From the NCBI GenBank assembly GCA_017632155.1, contig JAGBRZ010000225.1, forward strand, positions 1 through 54,752: a stretch of DNA of 54,752 nucleotides, read 5' to 3'. This document shows, in pieces, positions 1 to 7,990 of this stretch (positions are counted from its first letter, which is position 1; every line of letters starts with the position of its first letter). The notes below the pieces were generated by a model. The model worked only from the letters and a program-made list of their open reading frames with translations. It ran no database searches and was not told the origin of the DNA. This DNA comes from Clostridia bacterium. Its GTDB lineage: Bacteria > Bacillota_A > Clostridia > Oscillospirales > CAG-272. Position numbers and translations under genes: made by a program.

Positions 1-741
1 ACCTCCGATCTCGGTCTCGAGCTTAAGGATGCTACCATCGCTGATCTCGGCCGTGCACGTCAGGTCAAGGTTACCAAGGAAAACACCATCATCGTTGACG
101 GTGCAGGCGATTCCGCTGCTATCAAGGATCGCATCGCACAGATCCGCGGCGAGCTTGAGCACACCACCTCCTCCTTCGATAAGGAAAAGCTTCAGGAAAG
201 ACTCGCAAAGCTTGCGGGCGGCGTAGCTGTTATCAAGGTCGGTGCTGCTACCGAGGTTGAAATGAAGGAAAAGAAGCTCCGCATCGAGGACGCTCTCAAC
301 GCAACCCGCGCGGCTGTTGAAGAGGGTATCGTTCCCGGCGGCGGAACCGCTTACCTCAACGTTATCACCGAGGTTGCAAAGCTCCTCAAGACCGTTGAAG
401 GCGACGAGAAGACCGGTGTATCCATCGTTCTCAAGGCTCTCGAGGCTCCCGTTCGTCAGATCGCTGTTAACGCAGGCTTCGACGGCGGCGTAATCGTTGA
501 CAAGATCGTTTCCTCCCGCAAGGCAGGTTGGGGCTTCGACGCTTACAACGAGGTTTACTGCGATATGATGAAGGCCGGAATCGTTGACCCCACCAAGGTT
601 ACCCGTTCCGCTCTCCAGAACGCAGCTTCCATTGCATCCACCATCCTCACCACCGAGGCTGTTGTTGCAAATCAGAAGGAAGACCCCGCGGCTGTAGCTG
701 CAGCTAATGCGGCTATGAACGCAGGCGGCGGAATGTATTAA
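1..741 (+). CDS. groL: Chaperonin GroEL, C-terminal part (5' truncated by window edge)
   Basis: The reading frame is open from base 1 and gives the last 246 residues of a 60-kDa chaperonin of about 540 residues; the start lies outside the window. GroEL forms double seven-fold rings in the cytoplasm that fold proteins with ATP and GroES. Visible hallmarks are the apical-to-equatorial return segment ([18 protein letters not shown]), the equatorial signature around [12 protein letters not shown], the ATP-pocket stretch GWGFDAYN, and the flexible GGGMY tail just before the TAA stop. groES and the promoter would be upstream and cannot be seen. Family assignment is certain. Confidence 0.98.
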   Translation, partial: TSDLGLELKDATIADLGRARQVKVTKENTIIVDGAGDSAAIKDRIAQIRGELEHTTSSFDKEKLQERLAKLAGGVAVIKVGAATEVEMKEKKLRIEDALNATRAAVEEGIVPGGGTAYLNVITEVAKLLKTVEGDEKTGVSIVLKALEAPVRQIAVNAGFDGGVIVDKIVSSRKAGWGFDAYNEVYCDMMKAGIVDPTKVTRSALQNAASIASTILTTEAVVANQKEDPAAVAAANAAMNAGGGMY

Positions 742-750
742 TCCGACACA

Positions 751-1031
751 TTAGCCGCACAAGAGACGAACCTAATTGCCTCACGGCGATTACTTTTCGC
801 GTCTTTCGGCGTGCTTTCACTCGCAAGGTTAATACCTTGCTTCGCGAAATCCCACCCAAATTCATCAAAAATTAATTCGCCGTGAGGTGCGAGCAGTTTT
901 GACGGAGCAGATTTTTTCGAGAACAAGGTTCTTTCCGATGATCATATATTAATATTATCAAGGAAAGAACTACAGTTATCGGGAAAATCTGCCCGACAAA
1001 ACCAATTTTGTTCGACTCATGTGCGGCTATA
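751..1031. repeat. Intergenic inverted-repeat element, copy 1 (~280 bp)
   Basis: A non-coding block with terminal inverted repeats: the left end 751-771 (TTAGCCGCACAAGAGACGAAC) is complementary, with a few mismatches, to 1010-1031. Nested inside, CCTCACGGCGA (779-789) pairs with TCGCCGTGAGG near 875-885, and GCAAGGTTAATACCTTGC near 815-832 is a small hairpin. It aligns along its whole length with 29468-29746, sharing the core TTTTCGCGTCTTTCGGCGTG and GCAAGGTTAATACCTTGC. No protein is encoded. It looks like a MITE or a large structured-RNA repeat; no matching transposase is in the window. Confidence 0.8.
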
Positions 1032-1126
1032 ATCCCCCAATGCTTCGTTGCTCCTCGGCTCATCCCTCGACTATCCCTGTGATAGCCTTCGGGAATCGCC
1101 TCCGGTGCGCCTTGCCTTGGGGGATT
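1031..1126. repeat. 96-bp inverted-repeat block abutting copy 1
   Basis: AATCCCCCAA at 1031-1040 is a perfect 10-bp inverted match to TTGGGGGATT at 1117-1126, enclosing about 76 bp with its own small hairpin (CTATC...GATAG near 1070-1085). It starts exactly where the 280-bp element ends. No coding potential is convincing. It is possibly a second class of small dispersed repeat; no second copy was seen in this window. Confidence 0.5.
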
Positions 1127-1164
1127 TCTCTCGGTCGGTGAAATGCTAAATGTAAAATGAAAAC

Positions 1165-1197
1165 AAGGGAGTCGAATTCGGCTCCCTTGACTTTTTT
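1165..1197 (+). terminator. Rho-independent terminator
   Basis: A near-perfect 24-bp palindrome (1165-1188, AAGGGAG...CTCCCTT) is followed by a run of six T at 1192-1197. It would stop transcription arriving from the groEL side. Its 3' edge overlaps the -35 box of the next promoter. Confidence 0.75.
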
Positions 1198-1215
1198 CGG
1201 TGAGTATGGTATAAT
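1187..1215 (+). promoter_or_regulatory. Sigma-A promoter for the small membrane protein
   Basis: TTGACT (1187-1192), 17-bp spacer, TATAAT (1210-1215), with an extended -10 TG at 1207-1208. AAGGAG at 1223-1228 then precedes the ATG at 1236. Confidence 0.85.
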
Positions 1216-1235
1216 GATAAAAAAGGAGTGATAAG

Positions 1236-1775
1236 ATGAAAAATAATGTTCTGAGGTTGAACGGACTTGCAAAACAGTTGCGCCCGATATCAATTATTGA
1301 AATTTTGGCATTGTTGGTTATTTGCTTTGGCTTGGCACAAAGCCGCGGATTTGATCCGATTTATATTTTATCATATATTTGCGCTCTGATATTCTTATAT
1401 CCACTTTTCTCACTTCTGGGCTTTACCCGCTCGACCCGAAATATACAGCTTGATAAAGGCGTAATGCATTTTACTTATTGGCAGGCGCTCGAGAACCCCG
1501 GAGGACTGGGAGAAGGTGTTATTCGCACAAGAGGATTTACTCCGAAAGCTAAAGTGAAATATACCGTTACAGAAATTGAAAACCTCAAATTTGAGCAAAA
1601 CAAGCTTGAAAAACTCTTTAACTGCGGTCATTTTTCATTTGAAGGCAATGCTGTATACGAAACTGATTCCGACTGTGTTGTTCCCAAAACTTCATTTACC
1701 TTTTACGGTTTGACCCATTTCAAACAAACCAAAAAAGAAATCTGCGACATCCTCGGAGTAAACGAAACAGAATAA
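1236..1775 (+). CDS. Small two-helix membrane protein, unknown function
   Basis: A 179-residue protein that I do not recognise. The N-terminal third holds two hydrophobic segments (about residues 17-36 and 42-61), consistent with a helical hairpin. The remaining ~115 residues are soluble, beta-rich in appearance and contain several Phe/Lys-rich strands, like the bPH/YcxB-style pattern of a membrane hairpin followed by a cytoplasmic beta domain; that resemblance is only an impression. It has its own strong promoter, the RBS AAGGAG seven bases before ATG, and a terminator right after the stop, so it is a monocistronic unit. The coding call is secure; the function is not. Confidence 0.8.
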   Translation: MKNNVLRLNGLAKQLRPISIIEILALLVICFGLAQSRGFDPIYILSYICALIFLYPLFSLLGFTRSTRNIQLDKGVMHFTYWQALENPGGLGEGVIRTRGFTPKAKVKYTVTEIENLKFEQNKLEKLFNCGHFSFEGNAVYETDSDCVVPKTSFTFYGLTHFKQTKKEICDILGVNETE

Positions 1776-1810
1776 AATCACCCGCAAGGCGAGGCCTTGC
1801 GGGTGATTTT
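1774..1810. terminator. Bidirectional terminator
   Basis: A long near-perfect palindrome (AAAATCACCCGCAAGG...CCTTGCGGGTGATTTT) lies between convergent genes. A/T runs on both sides allow it to end both the membrane-protein gene and the solute-binding operon coming from the right. Confidence 0.85.
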
Positions 1811-1821
1811 ATGATTATGTA

Positions 1822-3330
1822 TCAGTCGTAATTCTTAGCAAGCTCTTTAAGGAACTGCTGTACGCTTCTCGATGCGGTCTTCTTGGTTGCTGCGATAGTA
1901 GAGGATACACCGTCTACGTTGCCTGCTTTAGCAAGCGACCAGATGGCGCTCTCAAGACCTGTGATCTTACCGGTCTGGTCAACGTCAAATGTCTTGGAAT
2001 CAAAGTAAATGTCAAGCATTCTGGTGTCCTCGGGGGAACGAGCAAGACGGTAGTCTGCAAGCTGATAGTAGAATGCATCGCGGAGGCTTACGTTGCCTTC
2101 CTTGGAGGTGAATCTTGAATAGTAAGCGGTTGCCTCTGCAAGAAGCATTGTGGTCTCAACATCCTTGAGGTTGGAGGGGAAGGAAAGAGGACGGTGGTTT
2201 CCGCCGGAAACGTAGCAGTAGTACTCACTCGACTCACCGCTGTTCGGAACGGGAAGAATACCGTAGTCACTGGACATATCCATAAGACCGTTTACGGACG
2301 AAAGTGCATTGGAGCGGAAGAGTGCATTGCCGCTCTTGAATACCTTGATAGCGTTGTTCCATACGTCCTGACCGCCGAACCAAACGCCATTGTTAACGAT
2401 CATAACGTCGGGATTTACAACAAGCTCCATAGTCTTCTGGAGTGCGTTCATAACCTGCTCGGATTCGATATTGGAAACGAATTCGCCGCCGTTGTTAACA
2501 AGAGTCTTGTTGCCGAGACCAAGGAAGAAGTAGTAAGGCGCGGAAACCTCTGCAACCATACCCCACATACCGTTTTCATCGGTGGAGTCAACGGTAATGC
2601 CCTTGATCATTTCCATAAGAGTGTCGTATGTCCACTTGTTCTGTTCAACAAGGTCGTAGGGAGTGCCGTAGAGCGAGTTGTAATTGTAGTCATTGTAAAG
2701 TGTCTTGTTGAAGACAACGCAAATGGAGCGGAGCTCGTCAAGCATGTTCATATCACCCTCAAGAGTGAACAGGTGATTGCCGATAAGGTATTCCTTCTGA
2801 ATACGCTGATCCCACCAAGGCTGATCAAGGTTGAGTCCCTGAACGTCCTTGATGTCAAGAACGTAGCCGTTCTTTGCAGCAGCGATTGTATCTGTACCGG
2901 AAAGGTAAAGAGTTTCGCAAAGGTCAAGACCGGAGCCGATGTGGTTGCCGAGAGTGGTCAGTGCCTTCGAATCGACGATGTGCTCAACCTCGCACTTGAA
3001 GGTCTCCTCAAGGAATGCCTCACGGCGGTAAAGAGCATCGTTGATAATGTTACCGTTCTGGTCGCCCTCTTCGGAATAGTAGATGGGGCCCCACATCTCG
3101 TTGCCGATGATGAGGTTTCTGAAAACAAAGCCCTGAAGGTCCTTTGCCTCGGGAACGGGATACTGAGGCTCGGGCTCGGTGGTTTCTGCCGTGGGAGCGG
3201 TTGTCTGAGCCGCGCCGGGTGCTTCGGTAGCAGCTTCGGTCTCGCTCGGATCCTGTGTTTCAGCACAAGCTACTGCGAGAGGAAGAAGCATAAAGAGCGC
3301 ACAGAATAATGCGATAATACGTTTTTTCAT
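1822..3330 (-). CDS. Extracellular solute-binding lipoprotein, paralog 1
   Basis: A 502-residue lipoprotein with a lipobox (LAVAC, Cys22) followed by a Thr/Glu/Pro-rich linker to about residue 60 and a periplasmic-binding-protein-like body. It shares with five other proteins in the window the signature PWW (here QPWWDQRI) and a C-terminal block around RMLDIYFDSKTFD, matching MFDILKE.VSFD in the others. This is consistent with an ABC-importer carbohydrate-binding lipoprotein held on the outer face of the membrane. It is the second gene of an operon, 25 bp after the epimerase-like gene, with AAGGAG in front of the ATG. No permease or ATPase gene is nearby. Substrate unknown; sugars are suggested by the partner gene. 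Confidence 0.85.
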   Translation of the reverse strand: MKKRIIALFCALFMLLPLAVACAETQDPSETEAATEAPGAAQTTAPTAETTEPEPQYPVPEAKDLQGFVFRNLIIGNEMWGPIYYSEEGDQNGNIINDALYRREAFLEETFKCEVEHIVDSKALTTLGNHIGSGLDLCETLYLSGTDTIAAAKNGYVLDIKDVQGLNLDQPWWDQRIQKEYLIGNHLFTLEGDMNMLDELRSICVVFNKTLYNDYNYNSLYGTPYDLVEQNKWTYDTLMEMIKGITVDSTDENGMWGMVAEVSAPYYFFLGLGNKTLVNNGGEFVSNIESEQVMNALQKTMELVVNPDVMIVNNGVWFGGQDVWNNAIKVFKSGNALFRSNALSSVNGLMDMSSDYGILPVPNSGESSEYYCYVSGGNHRPLSFPSNLKDVETTMLLAEATAYYSRFTSKEGNVSLRDAFYYQLADYRLARSPEDTRMLDIYFDSKTFDVDQTGKITGLESAIWSLAKAGNVDGVSSTIAATKKTASRSVQQFLKELAKNYD

Positions 3331-3355
3331 TTTGATTCTCCTTATAAGATTTTAT

Positions 3356-4219
3356 TTAGTTGAAAATAAACGTACAATTGAAATTGTATGATGCACCCGG
3401 GGCGAGAGTGACAAAACCCTTGCGCTCCGAGATCTGATCGGCGGGCGACCCTTCGGGAGCATCGGATGCGGGGAGCGACTGCCAGGGCTCAATGCAAAGG
3501 AAGGGAGCATCGCTGTGATCGGGCTGCCAGAAGCCCACGTATTTTGCATCGGGGAAGATCACCTTCACGCTTCTTTCAGAATCGGGGGATTCAAGCGTTG
3601 CAGAGCTTACTCCGGTCAAAATAATTGCGTCGTTATCAAAAAGAGAATTGTCAAGGTCAATATACTTGCCGTCGCGCAGTGCATAGGGCTCATCCTTGTC
3701 CGCCATCAGGAATGCGGGGGAGAGAAGCTGTCTTCTCGGTTCGCCCGAAAGCTCAAGCGAAAGACGCGCACGTCTCTCGGGAATCATGAAGCCGGGGTGC
3801 AGACCAATGCCGAAGTGCATATCGCGGCTGTCGGTGTTAGTTACCGTAATGGTTTCAAGAATCGAATTCTTTGCAAGCTTAAAGCGTCTGCGCAGAGTGA
3901 ATGAATAGGGGTAGCTCTTGTGCGATTCTTCATTGTCCGTAAGAGTGAATTCGGCAAAATCGCGCATTGCCACCGCCTTCATCTGCTGATGTCTTGCAAA
4001 GCCGTGGTTGCCCATAGGGTAGATGTCAGCTCCATCGCTCCATTCTCCGCCGCGAAGTCTGCCGACGGTGGGGAAGAGCACGGGGGCGCTGGACTTCCAA
4101 TATTTCGCATCTCTGTTCCAAAGATATTCGTGGTCTCCCATTTTTATGGAGAGAGGTTCGCCTCCGATTTCCGAAAGCTCGAGAGTTATGTAATCATTTT
4201 TAATAGTATAAGTTTTCAT
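3356..4219 (-). CDS. Aldose 1-epimerase-like protein (GalM/LacX type)
   Basis: A 287-residue cytoplasmic protein of the galactose mutarotase superfamily, which interconverts alpha and beta anomers of hexoses or hexose phosphates. Visible motifs are NHGFAR (71-76, His72), the second catalytic-type histidine in HPGF (His141), and the catalytic glutamate in EPW (Glu244). Length and motif spacing fit the short LacX-like branch rather than full-length GalM. It has GGAGG seven to eight bases before the ATG and is first in an operon with the downstream solute-binding lipoprotein, so it probably processes a sugar that protein captures. Exact substrate unknown. Confidence 0.88.
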   Translation of the reverse strand: MKTYTIKNDYITLELSEIGGEPLSIKMGDHEYLWNRDAKYWKSSAPVLFPTVGRLRGGEWSDGADIYPMGNHGFARHQQMKAVAMRDFAEFTLTDNEESHKSYPYSFTLRRRFKLAKNSILETITVTNTDSRDMHFGIGLHPGFMIPERRARLSLELSGEPRRQLLSPAFLMADKDEPYALRDGKYIDLDNSLFDNDAIILTGVSSATLESPDSERSVKVIFPDAKYVGFWQPDHSDAPFLCIEPWQSLPASDAPEGSPADQISERKGFVTLAPGASYNFNCTFIFN

Positions 4220-4237
4220 AATTTTTCCTCCTTGAAT

Positions 4238-4266
4238 ATTCTATCACAATATAATGAATAAATCAA
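4238..4266 (-). promoter_or_regulatory. Sigma-A promoter for the epimerase/solute-binding operon
   Basis: On the minus strand: TTGATT (4266-4261), 17-bp spacer, TAGAAT (4243-4238). It lies in the short divergent gap in front of spoVAD. Confidence 0.65.
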
Positions 4267-4316
4267 GAGTTAGGTGAGAAAATAAATTGAGAAAAAGCAA
4301 ATTTGGGAGAAAATAT

Positions 4317-5351
4317 ATGAATCCAAACAGAAAAATAATAAACACGGCGGGGGCGGTGATAATTTCATCCGCAAGCGCTGTCGGTGGGAAGGAGTTTGAG
4401 GGACCTCTCGGTGCCTGCTTTGACTTTCACGATCCCGACGACCGCTTCGGGCAAAAGACCTTTGAAAAGAGTGAAAGCGAAATGCAAAGGCTTGTGCTCG
4501 CTTCGGTAATGGGGAAGTGTTCGCTGACATCATCGGATATCGGAGCGCTCTTTGCGGGCGATCTTCTCAATCAATGCGTGTCATCGGCATACGGTTTGCT
4601 TGAATACGATATTCCCTATTTCGGGCTTTACGGTGCTTGCTCCACGGCGGCAGAGGGGATGATACTTGCCTCGGTATTCGTTTCAAACAAGCTTGCCGAC
4701 TATGCTGCGGCGGTCACATCTTCTCATAATGCTGCGGCTGAAAGGCAATACCGCAATCCGCTTGAATACGGTGGACAGCGCACTCCGACTGCGCAATGGA
4801 CGGTCACGGGCGCGGGCGCGTTCGTTTTGGCTCACAATGAAAAAGTTACCCCCGACCGCGTTTTTGCTTCGGTTGAGGATGTGTTTCCGGGTATCGTAGT
4901 AGAAAAGGGTGTCACCGATGCCGCAAATATGGGCGCGGCAATGGCACCGGCTGCTTGCGATACTCTTCTGAACTATTTTGAAGCAAGCGGAACTTCACCC
5001 GAGGATTACGATATGGTGCTCAGCGGCGATCTTGGAAGCGAGGGGCAGATCATTCTTGGTGAACTTCTGGCGGCTTCAGGCGTGTCGGTGTCGGAAAAGC
5101 TTTATGATTGCGGTATGATGATATACGATGCCGAGTCGCAGGACGTTCACGCGGGCGGATCGGGATGTGGTTGCTCCGCTGTCGTTTTGGCGTCACATAT
5201 TCTCCCGAAACTGAAGAAGGGCGAATTATCAAATATTCTTTTTTACGGTACGGGCGCTATGATGAGCCCCTCAAGCCTCAAGCAGGGCCAACCGATTCCC
5301 GCGGTTGCGCATCTGCTCCATCTTCGTTCGCCAAAGGCGGGAGTCAAGTGA
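4317..5351 (+). CDS. spoVAD: Stage V sporulation protein AD
   Basis: A 344-residue thiolase-fold protein of the SpoVA complex, which moves dipicolinic acid into the forespore and releases it at germination; SpoVAD binds dipicolinate on the inner spore membrane. It matches the family throughout: EGPLGACFD, DLLNQCVSSAYGLL, FGLYGACSTAAEGM, SSHNAAAERQYRNP, EYGGQRTPTAQWTVTG, MAPAACDTL and GGSGCGCSAVV. ATG at 4317 with GGGAG at 4305-4309 was chosen; an in-frame TTG at 4287 preceded by GGTGAG would add ten residues and cannot be excluded. It is followed directly by spoVAE. spoVAC, normally just upstream, is absent here. Confidence 0.96.
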   Translation: MNPNRKIINTAGAVIISSASAVGGKEFEGPLGACFDFHDPDDRFGQKTFEKSESEMQRLVLASVMGKCSLTSSDIGALFAGDLLNQCVSSAYGLLEYDIPYFGLYGACSTAAEGMILASVFVSNKLADYAAAVTSSHNAAAERQYRNPLEYGGQRTPTAQWTVTGAGAFVLAHNEKVTPDRVFASVEDVFPGIVVEKGVTDAANMGAAMAPAACDTLLNYFEASGTSPEDYDMVLSGDLGSEGQIILGELLAASGVSVSEKLYDCGMMIYDAESQDVHAGGSGCGCSAVVLASHILPKLKKGELSNILFYGTGAMMSPSSLKQGQPIPAVAHLLHLRSPKAGVK

Positions 5352-5352
5352 T

Positions 5353-5724
5353 ATGATGAAGGATGTTTTACCCTATTTCTGGGCGTTTGTAATCGGCGGC
5401 AGCTTTTGTGCCATTGCGCAGATACTGGTCGACCGCACGCGTCTTACCCCCGCTCGTATCCTTGTGGGATACGTTGTGGCGGGTGTATTTCTCGGCGCTG
5501 TCGGAATCTATAAATATATAGCCGAGCTTGGAGGCGCGGGCGCGGCTGTGCCATTGACGGGTTTTGGTTATCTGATCTCCGAAGGCGTAAGGAAAGCAGT
5601 TGACGAACGAGGTCTTCTCGGTGCTCTGACGGGAAGCCTTACAGCTGCAGCGGGCGGTACCGCGGCGGCTCTCGTTTTCGGACTTGTTGCCTCTTTATGC
5701 GTAAGAAGCAAACCTAAGCGTTAA
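5353..5724 (+). CDS. spoVAE: Stage V sporulation protein AE (membrane subunit)
   Basis: A 123-residue integral membrane protein of the SpoVA dipicolinate channel with three to four hydrophobic segments. The start FWAFVIGGSFCAIAQILVD and the segment PLTGFGYLISEGV are typical of the SpoVAEb/SpoVAC-like family. ATG 5353 follows the spoVAD stop by one base, with GGGAG at 5339-5343, so the two are translationally coupled. A longer frame from 5305 would overlap spoVAD by 47 bases, has no RBS and encodes a non-hydrophobic leader, so it was rejected. Expected to be expressed in the forespore; no sigma-G promoter could be assigned with confidence. Confidence 0.93.
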   Translation: MMKDVLPYFWAFVIGGSFCAIAQILVDRTRLTPARILVGYVVAGVFLGAVGIYKYIAELGGAGAAVPLTGFGYLISEGVRKAVDERGLLGALTGSLTAAAGGTAAALVFGLVASLCVRSKPKR

Positions 5725-5752
5725 CAAGATGTAAAAGTTTTTCCCGCACGGC

Positions 5753-5830
5753 AAAATTCCTTGAAAAATATGATTATATATGATATAATTAGATAAATAT
5801 TTGCATTTTTCGATTATTTCAAGGAATTTT
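5753..5830. promoter_or_regulatory. Inverted repeat bracketing the Ig-repeat gene promoter
   Basis: AAAATTCCTTGAAA (5753-5766) is a perfect 14-bp inverted match to TTTCAAGGAATTTT (5817-5830). The left arm contains the -35 box; the right arm lies in the 5' leader just ahead of the RBS GAGAGGAT. This could be a paired operator or a leader hairpin. Confidence 0.5.
5761..5789 (+). promoter_or_regulatory. Sigma-A promoter for the Ig-repeat surface protein
   Basis: TTGAAA (5761-5766), 17-bp spacer, TATAAT (5784-5789), 58 bp before the ATG at 5847. Confidence 0.8.
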
Positions 5831-5846
5831 CCGAGAGGATAAATAT

Positions 5847-7949
5847 ATGAATTTTAAAAAATATAGACTCTTTATATGTGCGCTGACGTGCTTTATGCTG
5901 ATTGCATTTTGTACCATTGGTGCATCCGCAGAGGACGAAACTCCGAGCGTACCCATCGACCCACCCGATGTTGTTTCGATTTCTCTTAAAGAAATGCCTT
6001 ATAAGACCCGATACGTCGTCGGAGAAAAGCTTGATATGACTGGCGCGGTGCTCGAGCTTACCTATGATACCGGTGCAAAGGATACATCTCCCGTAAAAAC
6101 TGATTGGTGCACGGGCTTCAGCTCAACCAAAACCGGCGAAAAGACCGTTACGATCAAGTATCCCGATTCAACCGCAAAGACAACGTTCAAAATTGAGGTC
6201 GTAACAGAGAAATCAATAAAGATAATACCGCCAAAAACGCTGACTTACTTTGTAGGCGACAAAGAGGACAGAAGCGGACTTAGCGTTTCCGTTGTTTACA
6301 GCAATGGCGATAGCGCTGTGCTTGAATCGGGTTATACCGTTTCGGGATTCAGCAGTACATCTGCCGGAGAGAAGACGATCACCGTCAAATATAAGGAGCT
6401 GAGTGCAAGCTACAAGATCAGCGTTTTTGAGCCCGCTCTCGATAAGATCGTTATTGCCAAAAAGCCCGCAAAGCTTTCCTATTATCTTGGAGAAAAGCTT
6501 GATACCGCAGGCATTAAGGTCACCGCTTACTATGAAAACGGCAAGACCGCCGACGTGACCTCAAAAATCACCGTGACAGGAGATATTACTTCTGCCGGCA
6601 CCAAAAATATCACAGTATCTTATACAGAGCGCGATATCAAAAAGACCGCCACTTACAACGTTACCGTTACCGATGTTCAAATAAAGAATATCGTTTTTGA
6701 ATCTTATCCGACCAAGACCGTTTATGCGGAAGATGAGATATTTGATCCCTCCGGTATATCTATTAAAGTAACTTACAATAACGGCAAGGTGGAAACCATC
6801 TCGGATAATATTCTTTATTCCGGTTTCGATACCGATACTGTTGGAGAAAAGACGGTTACACTTCACTATGGCGGATATCAGCTGAATTTCACCGTTTCGG
6901 TTGTCGTTTCTCAGTCGCATATACACAAGGAAGGGCCTTTCCAAAAAACAAAAGATCCCACCTGCACCGGGGAGGGAGAAGAAGTCACCACTTGTTCCGT
7001 ATGCTTTGAAACTGTCAACACAAGAAAGATCCCCGCACTCGGTCACGGTGCCGAAAGCTCCCCCGTAAAAACCAAGGCGCAGACCTGCACCGAACCCGGA
7101 GAAATGGCGACATACTGCCTGGTTTGCGGCGGAGTTGTTGATGTCAGCGAGATAGCTCCTGACGGTCACAAGGAAGGCACCCCCGAATTTCTTCCCGCCC
7201 CCACTTGTACCGAAAGCGGCATTTCAAAGACTTTTTGCACGGTTTGTGCAGTAGAAACCAAACACGAAGACCTTGCACCGCTTGGTCATAAATTCGGTGA
7301 TTGGGTGGTCGTTCTTGTGCCTACCGCAGAAAGCGAAGGCAATGAGATGCGCACGTGCTCTGTATGTCTTTATAATGAAAATAATGCAATTGCCAAGCTC
7401 GTGAATTCGATGACAGAAAATGGAGTTACCGCAACGTTGAATTCATCAACTTCCTTCTATCCCTACAATGCCTCGTTTAAGGCAAATACAATTACGGATA
7501 GGATCGATTTTGACGTTAGCGCGTTTATTCCGGACGGTTATGTTTTGATAGATGTTTTTGAATTCATATTTACCGATAAAAACGGCGCCGAATTCATTCC
7601 CTCGACCGATATTACATATTCGGTTGAATATGATCTTGATGTGGAAAAGTATTCATCCTTCCTGATCTGTGATACCGAAATGGGAAGATATACTCCTTTT
7701 TCAGAGGCTTCAAGATTCAGCTTTACGCTTCAAAGGGGCGGAATCTTCATACTTGTAGGTGAAGAGATCCCCGAAACGCAGGCTCCCGAATCGTCAGAAA
7801 CAGGTGGCGAGTCAAGTGCCGAACTTCCCGTATCTGCCGCTCCCGCCGAGAGATCCCCGATCATCCTTGTTCTTGTTATCGTTTCTATCATCCTCGTTCT
7901 GATTATTGCGGGACTGGTCTATTCCTACGTTTTCAAACAGTATTATTAA
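5847..7949 (+). CDS. Secreted membrane-anchored protein with four Ig-like repeats and Cys-pair repeats
   Basis: A 700-residue surface protein. A signal peptide ends near GASA (residue 28). Four bacterial Ig-like (Big_3-type) repeats follow at about 41-118, 122-195, 199-276 and 279-354, each with the pattern Y.VGEKLD..G..V...Y..G and ending GEKTVTIKY. Next come four ~40-residue repeats (about 356-515) of the form P-T-C-T-x-x-G-x(5)-C-x-x-C ... P-x-G-H; the fourth has lost its first Cys. A beta-rich region and an acidic Pro/Ser linker lead to a C-terminal membrane helix (about 672-694) and a short basic/aromatic tail. No LPxTG motif is present. Probably an adhesin or wall-spanning protein; ligand unknown. 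RBS GAGAGG; transcribed alone. Confidence 0.88.
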   Translation: MNFKKYRLFICALTCFMLIAFCTIGASAEDETPSVPIDPPDVVSISLKEMPYKTRYVVGEKLDMTGAVLELTYDTGAKDTSPVKTDWCTGFSSTKTGEKTVTIKYPDSTAKTTFKIEVVTEKSIKIIPPKTLTYFVGDKEDRSGLSVSVVYSNGDSAVLESGYTVSGFSSTSAGEKTITVKYKELSASYKISVFEPALDKIVIAKKPAKLSYYLGEKLDTAGIKVTAYYENGKTADVTSKITVTGDITSAGTKNITVSYTERDIKKTATYNVTVTDVQIKNIVFESYPTKTVYAEDEIFDPSGISIKVTYNNGKVETISDNILYSGFDTDTVGEKTVTLHYGGYQLNFTVSVVVSQSHIHKEGPFQKTKDPTCTGEGEEVTTCSVCFETVNTRKIPALGHGAESSPVKTKAQTCTEPGEMATYCLVCGGVVDVSEIAPDGHKEGTPEFLPAPTCTESGISKTFCTVCAVETKHEDLAPLGHKFGDWVVVLVPTAESEGNEMRTCSVCLYNENNAIAKLVNSMTENGVTATLNSSTSFYPYNASFKANTITDRIDFDVSAFIPDGYVLIDVFEFIFTDKNGAEFIPSTDITYSVEYDLDVEKYSSFLICDTEMGRYTPFSEASRFSFTLQRGGIFILVGEEIPETQAPESSETGGESSAELPVSAAPAERSPIILVLVIVSIILVLIIAGLVYSYVFKQYY

Positions 7950-7958
7950 TAAATAAAT

Positions 7959-7990
7959 CCGCCGTGCCCTCGGGCACGGCGGTATTTTTT
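7959..7990 (+). terminator. Rho-independent terminator
   Basis: A perfect 24-bp GC-rich palindrome (7959-7982, CCGCCGTGCCC/GGGCACGGCGG) followed by TATTTTTT. It also lies downstream of the convergent MBL gene, where the following sequence is only moderately T-rich. Confidence 0.85.

Noticed and set aside
751..1031. tRNA, riboswitch or tmRNA interpretation of the paired element
   Set aside because: No cloverleaf, no conserved riboswitch core and no tag frame; a second homologous copy in an unrelated location argues for a dispersed repeat.
872..1293. Small minus-strand open frames in the groEL downstream gap
   Set aside because: They coincide with the palindromic elements, have no RBS and no family features.
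4220..4316. Sigma-G or sigma-F promoter in front of spoVAD
   Set aside because: Several TGAATA-like and GG..A..A-like strings occur, but none has acceptable spacing, so no site is called.
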